The translations under genes and the position numbers were made by a program. A stretch of DNA of 35,343 nt from RGIG5472 sp051867635 (GTDB lineage Bacteria; Bacillota; Clostridia; Oscillospirales; Oscillospiraceae). Where the stretch lies: positions 1-35,343 of the forward strand of contig JBJDYT010000007.1 in NCBI GenBank assembly GCA_051867635.1. Reading direction: 5' to 3'. The number at the start of each line of letters is the position of its first letter. The stretch's first letter is position 1. Below the pieces are notes generated by a model that worked only from the letters and a program-made list of their open reading frames with translations, searched no databases and was not told where the DNA came from. Positions 1-7,520 of this stretch are shown piece by piece.

Positions 1-54
1 ACTGTAAATCTGCTGGCGATGCCTTCGGTGGTTCGAATCCACCTTCCCCCACCA
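1..54 (+). tRNA. tRNA-Tyr (GTA), 3' part only
   Basis: The window opens inside the anticodon stem-loop. The loop CTGTAAA puts anticodon GTA at 4-6, which reads tyrosine codons. A long variable arm (about 11-26) marks a class II tRNA, as expected for bacterial tRNA-Tyr. The T-arm carries GGTTCGAATCC, and the acceptor strand ends in an encoded CCA at 52-54. The 5' half lies outside the window. Confidence 0.93.
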
Positions 55-85
55 ACGTCCATCCGAAAGGGTGGACGTTTTGTTT
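55..85 (+). terminator. Terminator of the tRNA-Tyr transcript
   Basis: A 10-bp stem (ACGTCCATCC at 55-64 with its partner at 69-78, one G-U pair) closes on a GAAA tetraloop and runs into a T-rich tract at 78-85. It directly follows the tRNA CCA end. Confidence 0.85.
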
Positions 86-202
86 TACCGCGGGCGCGTT
101 TTTCCGACAAACGCCGCCCCGCGCCCCAGGATATCATGGATCAGGACTGACGACATCGGCGGGCCGCCCCACGGCTCTGGAACGGAGGAAAGACAGACGA
201 GT

Positions 203-916
203 ATGAAGCAAAAGACCGTATTATTCGACCTGGACGGCACGTTGCTGCCCATGGACCAGGATGTGTTCACCAAGGCCTACTTCGGCCTTCTCGCCAGGAA
301 GCTGGCCCCCCACGGCTACGAGGCGGAGCCGCTGGTGAAGTCCATTTGGGCCGGCACCGCAGCCATGGTGAAGAACGACGGCGGCAGGACCAACGAGGAC
401 GCCTTCTGGGAGACCTTCGCCGCCCTGCAGGGGGAGCGGGTGCTGGCGGACAAGCCGCTGTTTGAGGAGTACTACCGGGTGGACTTCCAGCAGGCGGCGG
501 CCAGCTGCGGCTTCAATCCCGCGGCGAAGGAGACGGTGCGCCTGTGCGAAAATCTGGGCGCCCGGGTGGCCCTGGCCACGAACCCCATCTTCCCCGCCAC
601 CGCCACGGAGAGCCGCATCCGCTGGGCGGGACTGGAGCCGGCGGACTTCGCCCTCTACACCACCTATGAGAACAGCTGCTACTGCAAGCCCAACCCCGAT
701 TACTACCGCGAGGTCCTGCAGAAGCTGGACGCCCGGGCGGAGGACTGCGTCATGGTGGGCAACGACGCCGAGGAGGACCTGGCGGCAGCGGCGCTGGGGA
801 TGCCGGTGTTCCTGCTGACGGACTGCCTCATCAACAAGAAGGGCAGGGACCTCTCCGACTGTCCCCACGGGGACTTCCCCGCGCTGCAGGCGTGGCTGCG
901 GGAGAAGCTGTCCTGA
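203..916 (+). CDS. HAD-superfamily hydrolase (phosphatase-like)
   Basis: Predicted 237-residue cytosolic haloacid dehalogenase-superfamily hydrolase, probably a phosphatase on a small phosphorylated metabolite. Motif I is FDLDGTLLP (nucleophile D9, acid/base D11). Motif II is the ATNP segment near residue 132. The Mg-binding motif IV is in VGNDAEEDLAAA near residue 175. A helical cap follows motif I, as in subfamily I HADs. The ATG at 203 is chosen because GGAGGA lies upstream (184-189) and the FDLDGT strand begins immediately; the frame is open further upstream but without family sequence. It stands alone between two terminators. The substrate cannot be told from the sequence. Confidence 0.85.
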   Translation: MKQKTVLFDLDGTLLPMDQDVFTKAYFGLLARKLAPHGYEAEPLVKSIWAGTAAMVKNDGGRTNEDAFWETFAALQGERVLADKPLFEEYYRVDFQQAAASCGFNPAAKETVRLCENLGARVALATNPIFPATATESRIRWAGLEPADFALYTTYENSCYCKPNPDYYREVLQKLDARAEDCVMVGNDAEEDLAAAALGMPVFLLTDCLINKKGRDLSDCPHGDFPALQAWLREKLS

Positions 917-939
917 CGACCATACGGCCGGCGATGCGT

Positions 940-971
940 CCGGGCGGCTTTGCGCCGCCCGGGCTTTTTTT
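940..971 (+). terminator. Rho-independent terminator after the HAD gene
   Basis: A 9-bp GC-rich stem (CCGGGCGGC at 940-948 with its partner at 954-962) is followed by a run of seven T at 965-971. Confidence 0.9.
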
Positions 972-1059
972 GCCCCGGGGCCTGTCCCGAAGCGGACCGC
1001 TGCCAGTTTTCTTGTGAGCGAAGCCATCATATCACAGTATATTTGTTATGTCAAGAGGC

Positions 1060-1084
1060 AATTTAACAAGATTCTTGTTAAATT
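1060..1084. promoter_or_regulatory. Perfect 25-bp palindrome, probable operator
   Basis: The left arm AATTTAACAAGA (1060-1071), a single central T (1072) and the right arm (1073-1084) form an exact inverted repeat. It ends 3 bp before the -35 box of the S24 repressor promoter. A further half-site-like TTGTTA lies at 1043-1048. The position and perfect symmetry suggest the binding site of the dimeric repressor encoded just downstream; that assignment is inference. Confidence 0.7.
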
Positions 1085-1087
1085 GAA

Positions 1088-1116
1088 TTGACAGGACAAA
1101 AAAAGAAGTGTAAGAT
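1088..1116 (+). promoter_or_regulatory. Promoter of the S24 repressor gene
   Basis: TTGACA (1088-1093), a 17-bp spacer and TAAGAT (1111-1116): a near-consensus housekeeping promoter 37 bp before the start codon. The adjacent palindrome at 1060-1084 would let a bound protein touch RNA polymerase at -35. Confidence 0.8.
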
Positions 1117-1152
1117 AAACGCATACCATGTTGCACAAAGGAGGACAACGCC

Positions 1153-1908
1153 ATGAGTTTAGGCGAACGTATCCGGCAGCGCCGGGAGGAACTGGGCATG
1201 ACCCGGCTGGAGCTGGCCCAGCAGCTGGGGGTGTCCCGCAGCGCGGTGGGCAACTATGAGATCGGCATCAGCTCTCCCAAGGAGGAGGTGCTGCTGAAGC
1301 TGTTCCAGGTCCTGCAGACCGAGCCGAACTATCTCTTTCAGGACAGCTTTTTCGCCCCTTCCGCGCCCCTGCCGGAGGAGCGGCGGCTGATGGAGCGCTA
1401 CCGCAGCCTGTCCCGGGCGGGACGGGAGACGGCCCACACTGTGCTGGGAGCCCTCTGCGCCATGCAGGAGGCCCTGCAGGAGCCCCGGGAGGAACCCACG
1501 GAGGAGGCGCGGGTCATCCCGCTGTACACCTCTCCCGCGGCGGCGGGCTACGCCTCCCCGGTGATGGGGGAGGATTTCGAGCCGCTGGCCGTCACACCGG
1601 AGGTGCCGGCGGCGGCGGAGTTCGCCGTGCGCATCCGGGGCGACTCCATGGAGCCGCTGATCCCGGACGGCAGCGTGGTCTATGTGAACCACGACCGGGT
1701 GAGCAACGGGGACGTGGGCATCTTCTGCGTGGACGGAGAGATGTACTGCAAGCAGTACTACCGTGACCCGCTGGGCATGGTGTATCTTTTTTCGTTAAAC
1801 CGTAGACGGGCGGACGCGGATGTGGTATTCTATAAGGAAAGCGGCCGCAATCTGTTTTGCTTCGGCCGGGTCATCCTGCCGGCGCGCGTGCCGCTGCCGG
1901 GGATGTAA
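1153..1908 (+). CDS. XRE-type HTH repressor with LexA-like S24 autocleavage domain
   Basis: A 251-residue two-domain repressor like phage CI and stand-alone LexA-like regulators. An XRE helix-turn-helix occupies residues 4-58. A linker of about 60 residues leads to an S24 peptidase domain from about 120. The expected self-cleavage bond is Ala131-Gly132 (AAAGYASP). The catalytic dyad is S165 (GDSMEP) and K200 (YCKQY). Known family behaviour is RecA-stimulated self-cleavage that relieves repression after DNA damage; no SOS target is visible here beyond its own promoter and the following gene. AAAGGAGG sits before ATG 1153. The YcxB-like gene starts 21 bp after the stop and is probably cotranscribed. 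No phage genes are present, so it looks chromosomal rather than a prophage repressor. Confidence 0.9.
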   Translation: MSLGERIRQRREELGMTRLELAQQLGVSRSAVGNYEIGISSPKEEVLLKLFQVLQTEPNYLFQDSFFAPSAPLPEERRLMERYRSLSRAGRETAHTVLGALCAMQEALQEPREEPTEEARVIPLYTSPAAAGYASPVMGEDFEPLAVTPEVPAAAEFAVRIRGDSMEPLIPDGSVVYVNHDRVSNGDVGIFCVDGEMYCKQYYRDPLGMVYLFSLNRRRADADVVFYKESGRNLFCFGRVILPARVPLPGM

Positions 1909-1929
1909 CAGAGACAGGAGGAAAAAAAC

Positions 1930-2460
1930 GTGTATCAGGTCAAATACCAGATGGATATGAAGCGGTACCGCCAGTGGACCTGCCCCCCCGTAACCAAGAC
2001 CAGGGGCTTCTGGTTCTGGCTGGTGCTGCTGGTGGTCTCCACGGCGGCGCTGGTCTACTTCCGCAGCATTGAGTCGGAGATGCGCTTCCAGTCCCTGGCT
2101 GCCCTGCTCATTCTGTGCAGCCTGTACCGGGGCTTCTTCTTCCGCCCCATGTACGCCAACAAGCAGTTCCGCCTCATGCGCATGCAGTACGGCAAGGAGG
2201 CGTGGGACAGCCAGGTGGACATCGATGACGAGGGCATCCGCACCTACATGGACGGGGAGCAGCAGGCCAGCGTGACCTGGGACCAGGTAGAAAGCTTCAC
2301 CGTCACCACCAATTATTTCGATTTCGAGGTGGACAAGGACTTCATCCGCCTGCCCCGGGACTGCTTCACCGAGGGCAGCGACACGGCGTTTCTGCAGTGG
2401 ATGGATGAGCAGCACGCGGCGGTTCCCCGCAAGCAGGAGAGCAAGGAATTCGCCAACTGA
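1930..2460 (+). CDS. YcxB-like family membrane protein
   Basis: A 176-residue protein starting at a GTG with an AGGAGG site 9 bp before it. Two hydrophobic helices (about 27-44 and 54-70) form a hairpin, followed by a cytosolic beta-rich domain (about 85-160) ending in WMDEQH-type sequence. This architecture matches the YcxB-like (C-terminal) family, whose biochemical role is unknown. It follows the S24 repressor by 21 bp and probably shares its promoter, so it may be controlled by the same operator. No catalytic motif is visible. Confidence 0.7.
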   Translation: MYQVKYQMDMKRYRQWTCPPVTKTRGFWFWLVLLVVSTAALVYFRSIESEMRFQSLAALLILCSLYRGFFFRPMYANKQFRLMRMQYGKEAWDSQVDIDDEGIRTYMDGEQQASVTWDQVESFTVTTNYFDFEVDKDFIRLPRDCFTEGSDTAFLQWMDEQHAAVPRKQESKEFAN

Positions 2461-2470
2461 AAAGAAAAAA

Positions 2471-2504
2471 CCGGCGTCCGCTTCCCGTGGGAGGCGGACG
2501 CCGG
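2471..2504 (-). terminator. Hairpin with minus-strand terminator polarity
   Basis: An 11-bp stem (CCGGCGTCCGC at 2471-2481 with its partner at 2494-2504) has a run of A just before it on the plus strand, which is a U tract when read on the minus strand. It backs up the nearer hairpin at 2546-2563 downstream of tRNA-Val. Confidence 0.6.
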
Positions 2505-2540
2505 CGGCGTTTGGCGGATATTTCGCCGTGGGGAAAAAGA

Positions 2541-2569
2541 AAAAACCACGACGAACGTCGTGGTTTTTT
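2541..2569. terminator. Bidirectional terminator between the YcxB-like gene and tRNA-Val
   Basis: The stem CCACGAC/GTCGTGG (2546-2552 and 2557-2563) with loop GAAC is flanked by five A and six T. It can end both the plus-strand YcxB-like transcript and the minus-strand tRNA-Val transcript. Confidence 0.85.
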
Positions 2570-2645
2570 GGTGCGCGGTATAGGACTCGAACCTATGACC
2601 CCGTGTACGTCAAACACGTGCTCTAGCCAGCTGAGCTAACCGCGC
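2569..2645 (-). tRNA. tRNA-Val (GAC)
   Basis: Read on the minus strand, all cloverleaf arms pair: acceptor GCGCGGT/ACCGCGC, D-stem GCTC/GAGC, anticodon stem CGTGT/ACACG around the loop TTGACGT (anticodon GAC), and T-stem ATAGG/CCTAT around TTCGAGT. The 3' CCA is encoded, and its complement TGG is at 2569-2571. The gene is single-copy here with its own promoter. Confidence 0.96.
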
Positions 2646-2660
2646 GGACCGAACAGTGAT

Positions 2661-2689
2661 ATCTTACCCGACAAAGGGCGTTTTGTCAA
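2661..2689 (-). promoter_or_regulatory. Promoter of tRNA-Val
   Basis: On the minus strand TTGACA (complement 2684-2689), a 17-bp spacer and TAAGAT (complement 2661-2666). The predicted start lies only a few bases before the mature tRNA 5' end at 2645, as usual for tRNA genes. Confidence 0.8.
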
Positions 2690-2697
2690 CACCTTTC

Positions 2698-2726
2698 TTG
2701 CAAAAGTTTGCCCCGTTTGCTATACT
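2698..2726 (+). promoter_or_regulatory. Promoter of the SDR gene
   Basis: TTGCAA (2698-2703), a 17-bp spacer and TATACT (2721-2726), 34 bp before the start codon. It is back to back with the tRNA-Val promoter. Confidence 0.75.
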
Positions 2727-2760
2727 GCCCGTAGACAAGAGCGGCAAAGGAGGAGCGGGC

Positions 2761-3498
2761 ATGAGAAAGACGGCGCTGGTCACGGGCGCGTCCCGGGGCA
2801 TCGGCCGGGCGGCGGCGGAGACGTTGGCGCGAAGCGGCTGGGCGGTGGCCATGAACTACCGGGAGAACCGGACGCTTGCGGAGGAGGCCGCGGAACGCCT
2901 CCGGCGCGAGGGCTGCGACGCCGCGGCCTTTCAGGCGGACGTGGCGGACCGGGCGGCCGTGGACCGTATGGTGCGGCAGGCGGAGGAGCGCTTCGGCGCG
3001 CCGGTGTCGCTGCTGGTCTGCTGCGCCGGCATCGCCAGGCAGGAGCAGTTTCAGGACGTGACGGAGGAGACCTGGCGGCGGCTGTTCGCGGTGAACGTGG
3101 ACGGCGCGTTCCACTGCGCCCAGGCGGTGCTGCCCGCCATGCTCCACGCCCACGCGGGCAACATGATCTTCCTCTCCTCCATCTGGGGGCAGCGGGGGGC
3201 CTCCTGCGAGGTGGCCTACGCCGCCACCAAGGCGGCGGTCATCGGCCTGGCCCGGTCCCTGGCGGCGGAGCTGGCCCCCAGCGGCATAAGGGTGAACTGC
3301 GTGGCCCCCGGCGTCATCGAGACGGACATGGTCCGGGTGCTGGGGGAGGAGACGCTCAGAAGCCTCGCGGAGGAGACGCCCATGGGCCGCCTCGGCACGC
3401 CGGAGGAGGTGGCGAAGGTGGTGCGCTTTCTCGCCTCGGAGGAGTCCTCCTTCCTGACGGGACAGGTCATCACCGCCGACGGGGGCTTCACGCTGTGA
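2761..3498 (+). CDS. Short-chain dehydrogenase/reductase, FabG-like
   Basis: A 245-residue classical SDR, predicted to be a cytosolic NAD(P)-dependent oxidoreductase of the 3-oxoacyl-ACP reductase type. The cofactor loop TGASRGIG is at 8-15 and an acidic VAD follows at about 61-63. Catalytic Ser is at 139-140 (FLSS), with the Tyr153-x3-Lys157 pair in YAATK. The C-terminal TGQVITADGG matches FabG-like proteins. The usual NNAG motif is replaced by CCAG (87-90), so the first Asn, normally structural in the central sheet, is absent. ATG 2761 is chosen for its AAAGGAGGA site; the upstream extension is promoter. It is monocistronic, so true fatty-acid FabG function is doubtful. Confidence 0.88.
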   Translation: MRKTALVTGASRGIGRAAAETLARSGWAVAMNYRENRTLAEEAAERLRREGCDAAAFQADVADRAAVDRMVRQAEERFGAPVSLLVCCAGIARQEQFQDVTEETWRRLFAVNVDGAFHCAQAVLPAMLHAHAGNMIFLSSIWGQRGASCEVAYAATKAAVIGLARSLAAELAPSGIRVNCVAPGVIETDMVRVLGEETLRSLAEETPMGRLGTPEEVAKVVRFLASEESSFLTGQVITADGGFTL

Positions 3499-3534
3499 AA
3501 AAGCGGGAGCGGACGCCGGGGAAAAACAAGCAAA

Positions 3535-3564
3535 AGAGGATGCCGTTTGGCATCCTCTTTTTTT
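3535..3564. terminator. Bidirectional terminator between SDR and tex
   Basis: A 10-bp stem AGAGGATGCC/GGCATCCTCT (3535-3544, 3549-3558) with loop GTTT and a following T run ends the SDR transcript. The reverse strand gives a shorter T tract for tex, whose stop is at 3563. Confidence 0.88.
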
Positions 3565-5737
3565 ACGCTTGCTGTTTCGGCGCCTGTTTCATGGAAAGGG
3601 AGATGCGGCGCTTTTTCTCGTCCACCTCCAGCACCACCACCTGCACCACGTCCCCCACGGAGACCACCTCCGAGGGGTGGCGGATGAACTTGTCACAGAG
3701 CTGGGAGATGTGTACCAGCCCGTCCTGGTGCACGCCGATATCCACGAACACGCCGAAGTCGATGACGTTGCGCACCGTGCCGGTGAGCACCATGCCGCTT
3801 TTCAGGTCCTTGATATCCAGCACGTCCGTGCGGAGGATGGGGGCGGGCAGCTCGCTGCGGGGGTCGCGGCCGGGCTTTACAAGCTCCTTTACGATATCCC
3901 GCAGGGTGGGCACGCCCACGCCGCAGTCCCGCGCCGCCTTTTCCTCGCCGCAGGCGGCAAGCCGCGCCGGCAGCTCGGCGAGCTTTCCCTCCGCCACGTC
4001 CGTGAGGGTATAACCGCAGAGCCGCAGCAGCTTCTCCGCCGCGTCGTAGCTCTCGGGGTGAACGCCGGTGTTGTCGAGGACCAGAGCGCTCTCCGGCACC
4101 CGCAGGAAGCCCGCCGCCTGCTCATAGGCCTTGGGGCCCAGCTTCGGCACCTTCAGAAGCTGCTTGCGGGAGGTGAAGGGGCCCTTTTCCTCCCGCAGGG
4201 CCACGATGTTCTTCGCCGTGGCGGCGGTGAGGCCGGAGACGTGGGCCAGCAGGGAGGGCGAGGCGGTGTTCACGTCCACGCCCACGGCGTTGACACAGTC
4301 CTCCACCACGGCCCGCAGGGCCTCGTCCAGCCGCTTCTGGGGCATGTCGTGCTGGTACTGTCCCACGCCGATGGCCTTGGGGTCGATCTTCACCAGCTCC
4401 GCCAGAGGATCCTGCAGCCGCCGGGCGATGGAGACGGCGCTGCGGAGGTTCACGTCGAACTGGGGGAACTCCTCCGCCGCCAGCTTCGAGGCGGAGTACA
4501 CCGAGGCTCCCGCCTCGCTGACGATCATGTAGCTCATCCGCTGACCCGTCTCTCCCACCCGGCGGATCAGCTCCACCGCCATCTGCTCGGTCTCCCGGCT
4601 GGCGGTGCCGTTGCCGATGGCGATGTGCTCCACGCCGTGCTTCCGCGCCAGGGCGGCGAGCTTCGCGATGGCCTCCTCCTTCTGGCGCTGGCCGTAAGTG
4701 GGGTAGACCACGGCGGTGTCCAGCACCTTGCCCGTGCCGTCCACCACCGCCACCTTGCAGCCGTGGGCGTAGCCGGGGTCCAGGCCCATGGTCACATGGC
4801 CCTTCACCGGGGGCTGCATCAGCAGCGGCCGCAGGTTCAGGGCGAACTGGCCGATGGCTCCCTCGTTGGCGCTGTCGGTGAGGGCGGCGCGGAGCTCCCG
4901 CTCCAGGGAGGGGTAGAGGAGCCGGTCATAGGCGTCCTCCACGGCGGCCTTGATAAACTCCATGGCGGCGGAGCCGGGCTTTACCACCGCCCGGCGCAGC
5001 ACCGGCAGGGCCAGCTCCCGGTCGGTGACCACCGTGGCCTTCAGGATCTCCTCCCGCTCGCCCCGGTTGATGGCCAGCACCTGGTGGCCCTGCAGGCGGG
5101 AAAGGGGTTGGTCAAAGTCATAGTACAGGCGGTAAACGGAGTCCTCCTCCACCGCCGCATGGGACACCAGCCGCCCCTTTTTCCATATCAGCTCCCGCAG
5201 CTGCTTGCGCAGCGCCGCGTCGTCGGAGAGCATCTCCGCGACGATGTCGTTTGCGCCCTGGAGGGCGTCCGCCACGGTCTCCACGCCTTTTTCCGCGTCG
5301 ACGTACTTCGCCGCCTCGCTCAGGGGGTCGGGGCAGTCCTTTTCCTGGGCGAACAGGAGCAGGGCCAGCGGCTCCAGGCCCTTTTCCCGGGCCACCGTGG
5401 CCCGGGTACGGCGCTTGGGCTTATAGGGGCGGTAAAGGTCCTCCACCTCCGCGAGGGTGGCCGCGCCGTCGATGGCGGCGGAGAGTTCCTCCGTCAGCTT
5501 CCCCTGCTCGTCGATGCTCCGCTTCACCGCCTGGCGGCGGTCCTCCAGGCTCCGCAGGTACTGCAGACGCTCCTCCAGCGTCCGCAGGGCGGTGTCGTCC
5601 ATGCCGCCGTGCAGCTCCTTGCGGTAGCGGGCGATGAAGGGGATGGTGTTGCCCTGGTCGAGGAGGGCGACGACGTTTTCGATGTGTTCGCGCTTGCGGC
5701 CCAGCTCCCGGGCCAGGATTTGGGTGACAGACTCCAT
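3563..5737 (-). CDS. tex: Tex-like S1 RNA-binding protein
   Basis: A 724-residue Tex/YhgF-family protein, known as a transcription-associated nucleic-acid-binding factor. The N-terminal Tex helical region begins ESVTQILARELG. A YqgF/RNase H-like domain carries GLDPGYAHG in the middle. A helix-hairpin-helix region follows (VGVDVNTAS, then LLKVPKLGPKAYEQAAGFLR). The C-terminal S1 domain (about 648-718) contains GTVRNVIDFGVFVDIG and RISLSMKQ. Length and domain order are those of complete Tex. ATG at 5737 is chosen because GGAAAGGA precedes it and the alignment begins there; the 20 extra upstream residues have no site. The UPF0371 gene lies about 100 bp upstream on the same strand with a hairpin between. 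Confidence 0.95.
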   Translation of the reverse strand: MESVTQILARELGRKREHIENVVALLDQGNTIPFIARYRKELHGGMDDTALRTLEERLQYLRSLEDRRQAVKRSIDEQGKLTEELSAAIDGAATLAEVEDLYRPYKPKRRTRATVAREKGLEPLALLLFAQEKDCPDPLSEAAKYVDAEKGVETVADALQGANDIVAEMLSDDAALRKQLRELIWKKGRLVSHAAVEEDSVYRLYYDFDQPLSRLQGHQVLAINRGEREEILKATVVTDRELALPVLRRAVVKPGSAAMEFIKAAVEDAYDRLLYPSLERELRAALTDSANEGAIGQFALNLRPLLMQPPVKGHVTMGLDPGYAHGCKVAVVDGTGKVLDTAVVYPTYGQRQKEEAIAKLAALARKHGVEHIAIGNGTASRETEQMAVELIRRVGETGQRMSYMIVSEAGASVYSASKLAAEEFPQFDVNLRSAVSIARRLQDPLAELVKIDPKAIGVGQYQHDMPQKRLDEALRAVVEDCVNAVGVDVNTASPSLLAHVSGLTAATAKNIVALREEKGPFTSRKQLLKVPKLGPKAYEQAAGFLRVPESALVLDNTGVHPESYDAAEKLLRLCGYTLTDVAEGKLAELPARLAACGEEKAARDCGVGVPTLRDIVKELVKPGRDPRSELPAPILRTDVLDIKDLKSGMVLTGTVRNVIDFGVFVDIGVHQDGLVHISQLCDKFIRHPSEVVSVGDVVQVVVLEVDEKKRRISLSMKQAPKQQA

Positions 5738-5803
5738 GGGATTTCCTTTCCTGTGCGTATAAAATATGAGGAGAGGGGCGGGGATTTCCCCCTCCAAAGG
5801 TGA

Positions 5804-5830
5804 AAGTGTCCGCCCAGCGGGCGGACACTT
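5804..5830 (-). terminator. Strong hairpin after the UPF0371 gene
   Basis: A 12-bp stem AAGTGTCCGCCC/GGGCGGACACTT (5804-5815, 5819-5830) has a 3-nt loop. On the minus strand the T tract is short (TTTC), so it may be an imperfect terminator or RNA-stabilising hairpin between the UPF0371 gene and tex. No clear tex promoter is visible in the 100-bp gap. Confidence 0.6.
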
Positions 5831-5837
5831 GGGCAGA

Positions 5838-7322
5838 TCATTTATGGTACAGCTTCTTCATCTCGTACTTGGGCTCGCAGGTCACATGGATGCCCAGCCG
5901 CTTATAGAGGTGGATATCCTCCTCCGAGATGATGACGGAGAAGTGGGCGTCGCAGCCCCGGAGCCGGGGCAGCTGCTCCAGCGCCATGGCGGCCAGGGGA
6001 TTGGTCAGGGCGCTCATACTCAGGGCGATGAGGACCTCGTCGCTGTGGAGCCGGGGGTTGTGGTGGCCCAGGCTCTCGGTCTTCAGCTTGCTGATGGGCT
6101 CGATGACCTGGGGGGAGATGAGGTCCAGCTCCCGCCCGATGCCGGCCAGGACCTTCAGCGCGTTCAGCAGCAGCGCGGCGGAGGCCCCGAGCAGGGAGGA
6201 GGTGCGGCCCGTGGCCACCGCGCCGCTGGGCAGCACCATGGCCCCCGCGGGGCCGCCGGAGGTCTCCGCGCGCAGCAGCGCCGCGCTGACGGCGGGGCAG
6301 ATGTCCGGCGTGACGCCCGCCTGCTGCATGACGCTCTCCAGCTTGCGGATCACGGTCTCGTCGCACTCGCCCCGGACGCGGGCCACCTGGCCGGTGTAGT
6401 AGCGCCGCAGGATCTCCATGCGGGAGGCCTCCCGGCAGGCCTCGTCGTCCACGATGGCGAAGCCCGCCATGTTCACGCCCATGTCCGTGGGGGAACGGTA
6501 GGGAGACTCGCCCTGGATGCGGCGGAAGATGGCGCTGAGGACAGGGAAGATCTCCACATCCCGGTTATAGTTCACCGTGGTCTGGCCATAGGCTTCCAGG
6601 TGGAAGGGGTCGATCATGTTCACGTCGTTCAGGTCCGCCGTGGCGGCCTCGTAGGCCAGGTTCACCGGGTGCTTCAGCGGCAGGTTCCAGATGGGGAAGG
6701 TCTCATACTTGGCGTAGCCCGCGCTGATGCCCCGCTGGTGGTCGTGGTAGAGCTGGGAAAGGCAGGTGGCCATCTTGCCGCTGCCGGGGCCGGGGGCGGT
6801 GACCACCACCAGGGAGTGGCTGGTCTCGATATACTCGTTCTTGCCGTAACCCTCGTCGCTGACGATGCGGCCCACGTCCGTGGGATAGCCGGGGATGGGG
6901 TAGTGGCGGTAGCAGCGGATGCCGAGGGCGGTGAGCCGCCGGAGGAAGGCGTCCGCCGCGGGCTGCTGGGCGTACTGGGTCACCACCACGCTCCCCACGT
7001 AGAGGTTGAGGCTGTGGAAGATATCGATGAGCCGCAGCACGTCCTCCCCGTAGGGGATGCCCAGGTCGCCCCGGACCTTGTTCTTCTCGATGTCTCCCGC
7101 GCAGATGGCGATGACGATCTCCACATCCTCCCGGATGGACTGGAGCATCCGCATCTTGCTGTCCGGCTGGAAGCCCGGCAGCACGCGGGAGGCGTGATAG
7201 TCGTCAAACAGCTTGCCGCCGAACTCCAGGTACAGCTTGCCGCCGAACTGGGCGATGCGCTTTTTGATCTGCTCCGACTGCAGGGCCAGGTATTTTTCGT
7301 TGTCGAATCCAAGCTTGGCCAT
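5838..7322 (-). CDS. UPF0371 / DUF1846 family protein
   Basis: A 494-residue protein matching the UPF0371 (DUF1846) family in length and sequence; its role is unestablished. It starts MAKLGFDNEKY and is predicted soluble and cytosolic. A glycine-rich loop GPGSGK (178-183) after a hydrophobic strand resembles a nucleotide-binding P-loop. Conserved-looking segments include FDDYHASRVLPGF (39-51), IDPFHLEAYG and LHSDEVLIALSMSALTNP near the C terminus. ATG 7322 is chosen because GGGAGG lies 10 bp upstream; the open frame to 8249 is antisense to the SEDS gene. It has its own near-consensus promoter and diverges from the FHA-SEDS gene. Confidence 0.88.
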   Translation of the reverse strand: MAKLGFDNEKYLALQSEQIKKRIAQFGGKLYLEFGGKLFDDYHASRVLPGFQPDSKMRMLQSIREDVEIVIAICAGDIEKNKVRGDLGIPYGEDVLRLIDIFHSLNLYVGSVVVTQYAQQPAADAFLRRLTALGIRCYRHYPIPGYPTDVGRIVSDEGYGKNEYIETSHSLVVVTAPGPGSGKMATCLSQLYHDHQRGISAGYAKYETFPIWNLPLKHPVNLAYEAATADLNDVNMIDPFHLEAYGQTTVNYNRDVEIFPVLSAIFRRIQGESPYRSPTDMGVNMAGFAIVDDEACREASRMEILRRYYTGQVARVRGECDETVIRKLESVMQQAGVTPDICPAVSAALLRAETSGGPAGAMVLPSGAVATGRTSSLLGASAALLLNALKVLAGIGRELDLISPQVIEPISKLKTESLGHHNPRLHSDEVLIALSMSALTNPLAAMALEQLPRLRGCDAHFSVIISEEDIHLYKRLGIHVTCEPKYEMKKLYHK

Positions 7323-7368
7323 GATGCGTTTCCCTCCCGAAACAGCTTTTTTCCATACACAGTTTTTT

Positions 7369-7397
7369 ATTATACGCCTAACGCTTTGCCCGGACAA
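7369..7397 (-). promoter_or_regulatory. Promoter of the UPF0371 gene
   Basis: Minus-strand TTGTCC (complement 7392-7397), a 17-bp spacer and TATAAT (complement 7369-7374), giving a leader of about 40 nt. Confidence 0.75.
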
Positions 7398-7444
7398 GAG
7401 CGGGAAAAAATTTTTTCGCCTACCGCCGGGGCGGAAGGCGGCGC

Positions 7445-7473
7445 TTGTACATCGGCGGGGAATGTGGTATGCT
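7445..7473 (+). promoter_or_regulatory. Promoter of the FHA-SEDS / PBP unit
   Basis: TTGTAC (7445-7450), a 17-bp spacer and TATGCT (7468-7473), 47 bp before ATG 7521. Confidence 0.7.
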
Positions 7474-7520
7474 ATAGAGCAAAGAAACCGCGCCCGGCGC
7501 ACGGGGGAAAGGAGCCGCCC

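Noticed and set aside
1153..2460. Toxin-antitoxin or prophage immunity module made of the S24 repressor and YcxB-like gene
   Set aside because: The second protein is a two-helix membrane protein of a housekeeping-type family, and no integrase, phage or toxin gene is nearby.
3569..5803. A 744-codon open frame opposite tex
   Set aside because: His/Leu/Gly/Val-rich mirror translation typical of the antisense strand of a GC-rich gene; tex itself is complete and recognisable.
5766..7520. N-terminal extension of the FHA-SEDS frame by about 585 codons
   Set aside because: The extension is antisense to the UPF0371 gene and crosses the mapped promoter. The ATG at 7521 has a strong ribosome site and begins a membrane helix.
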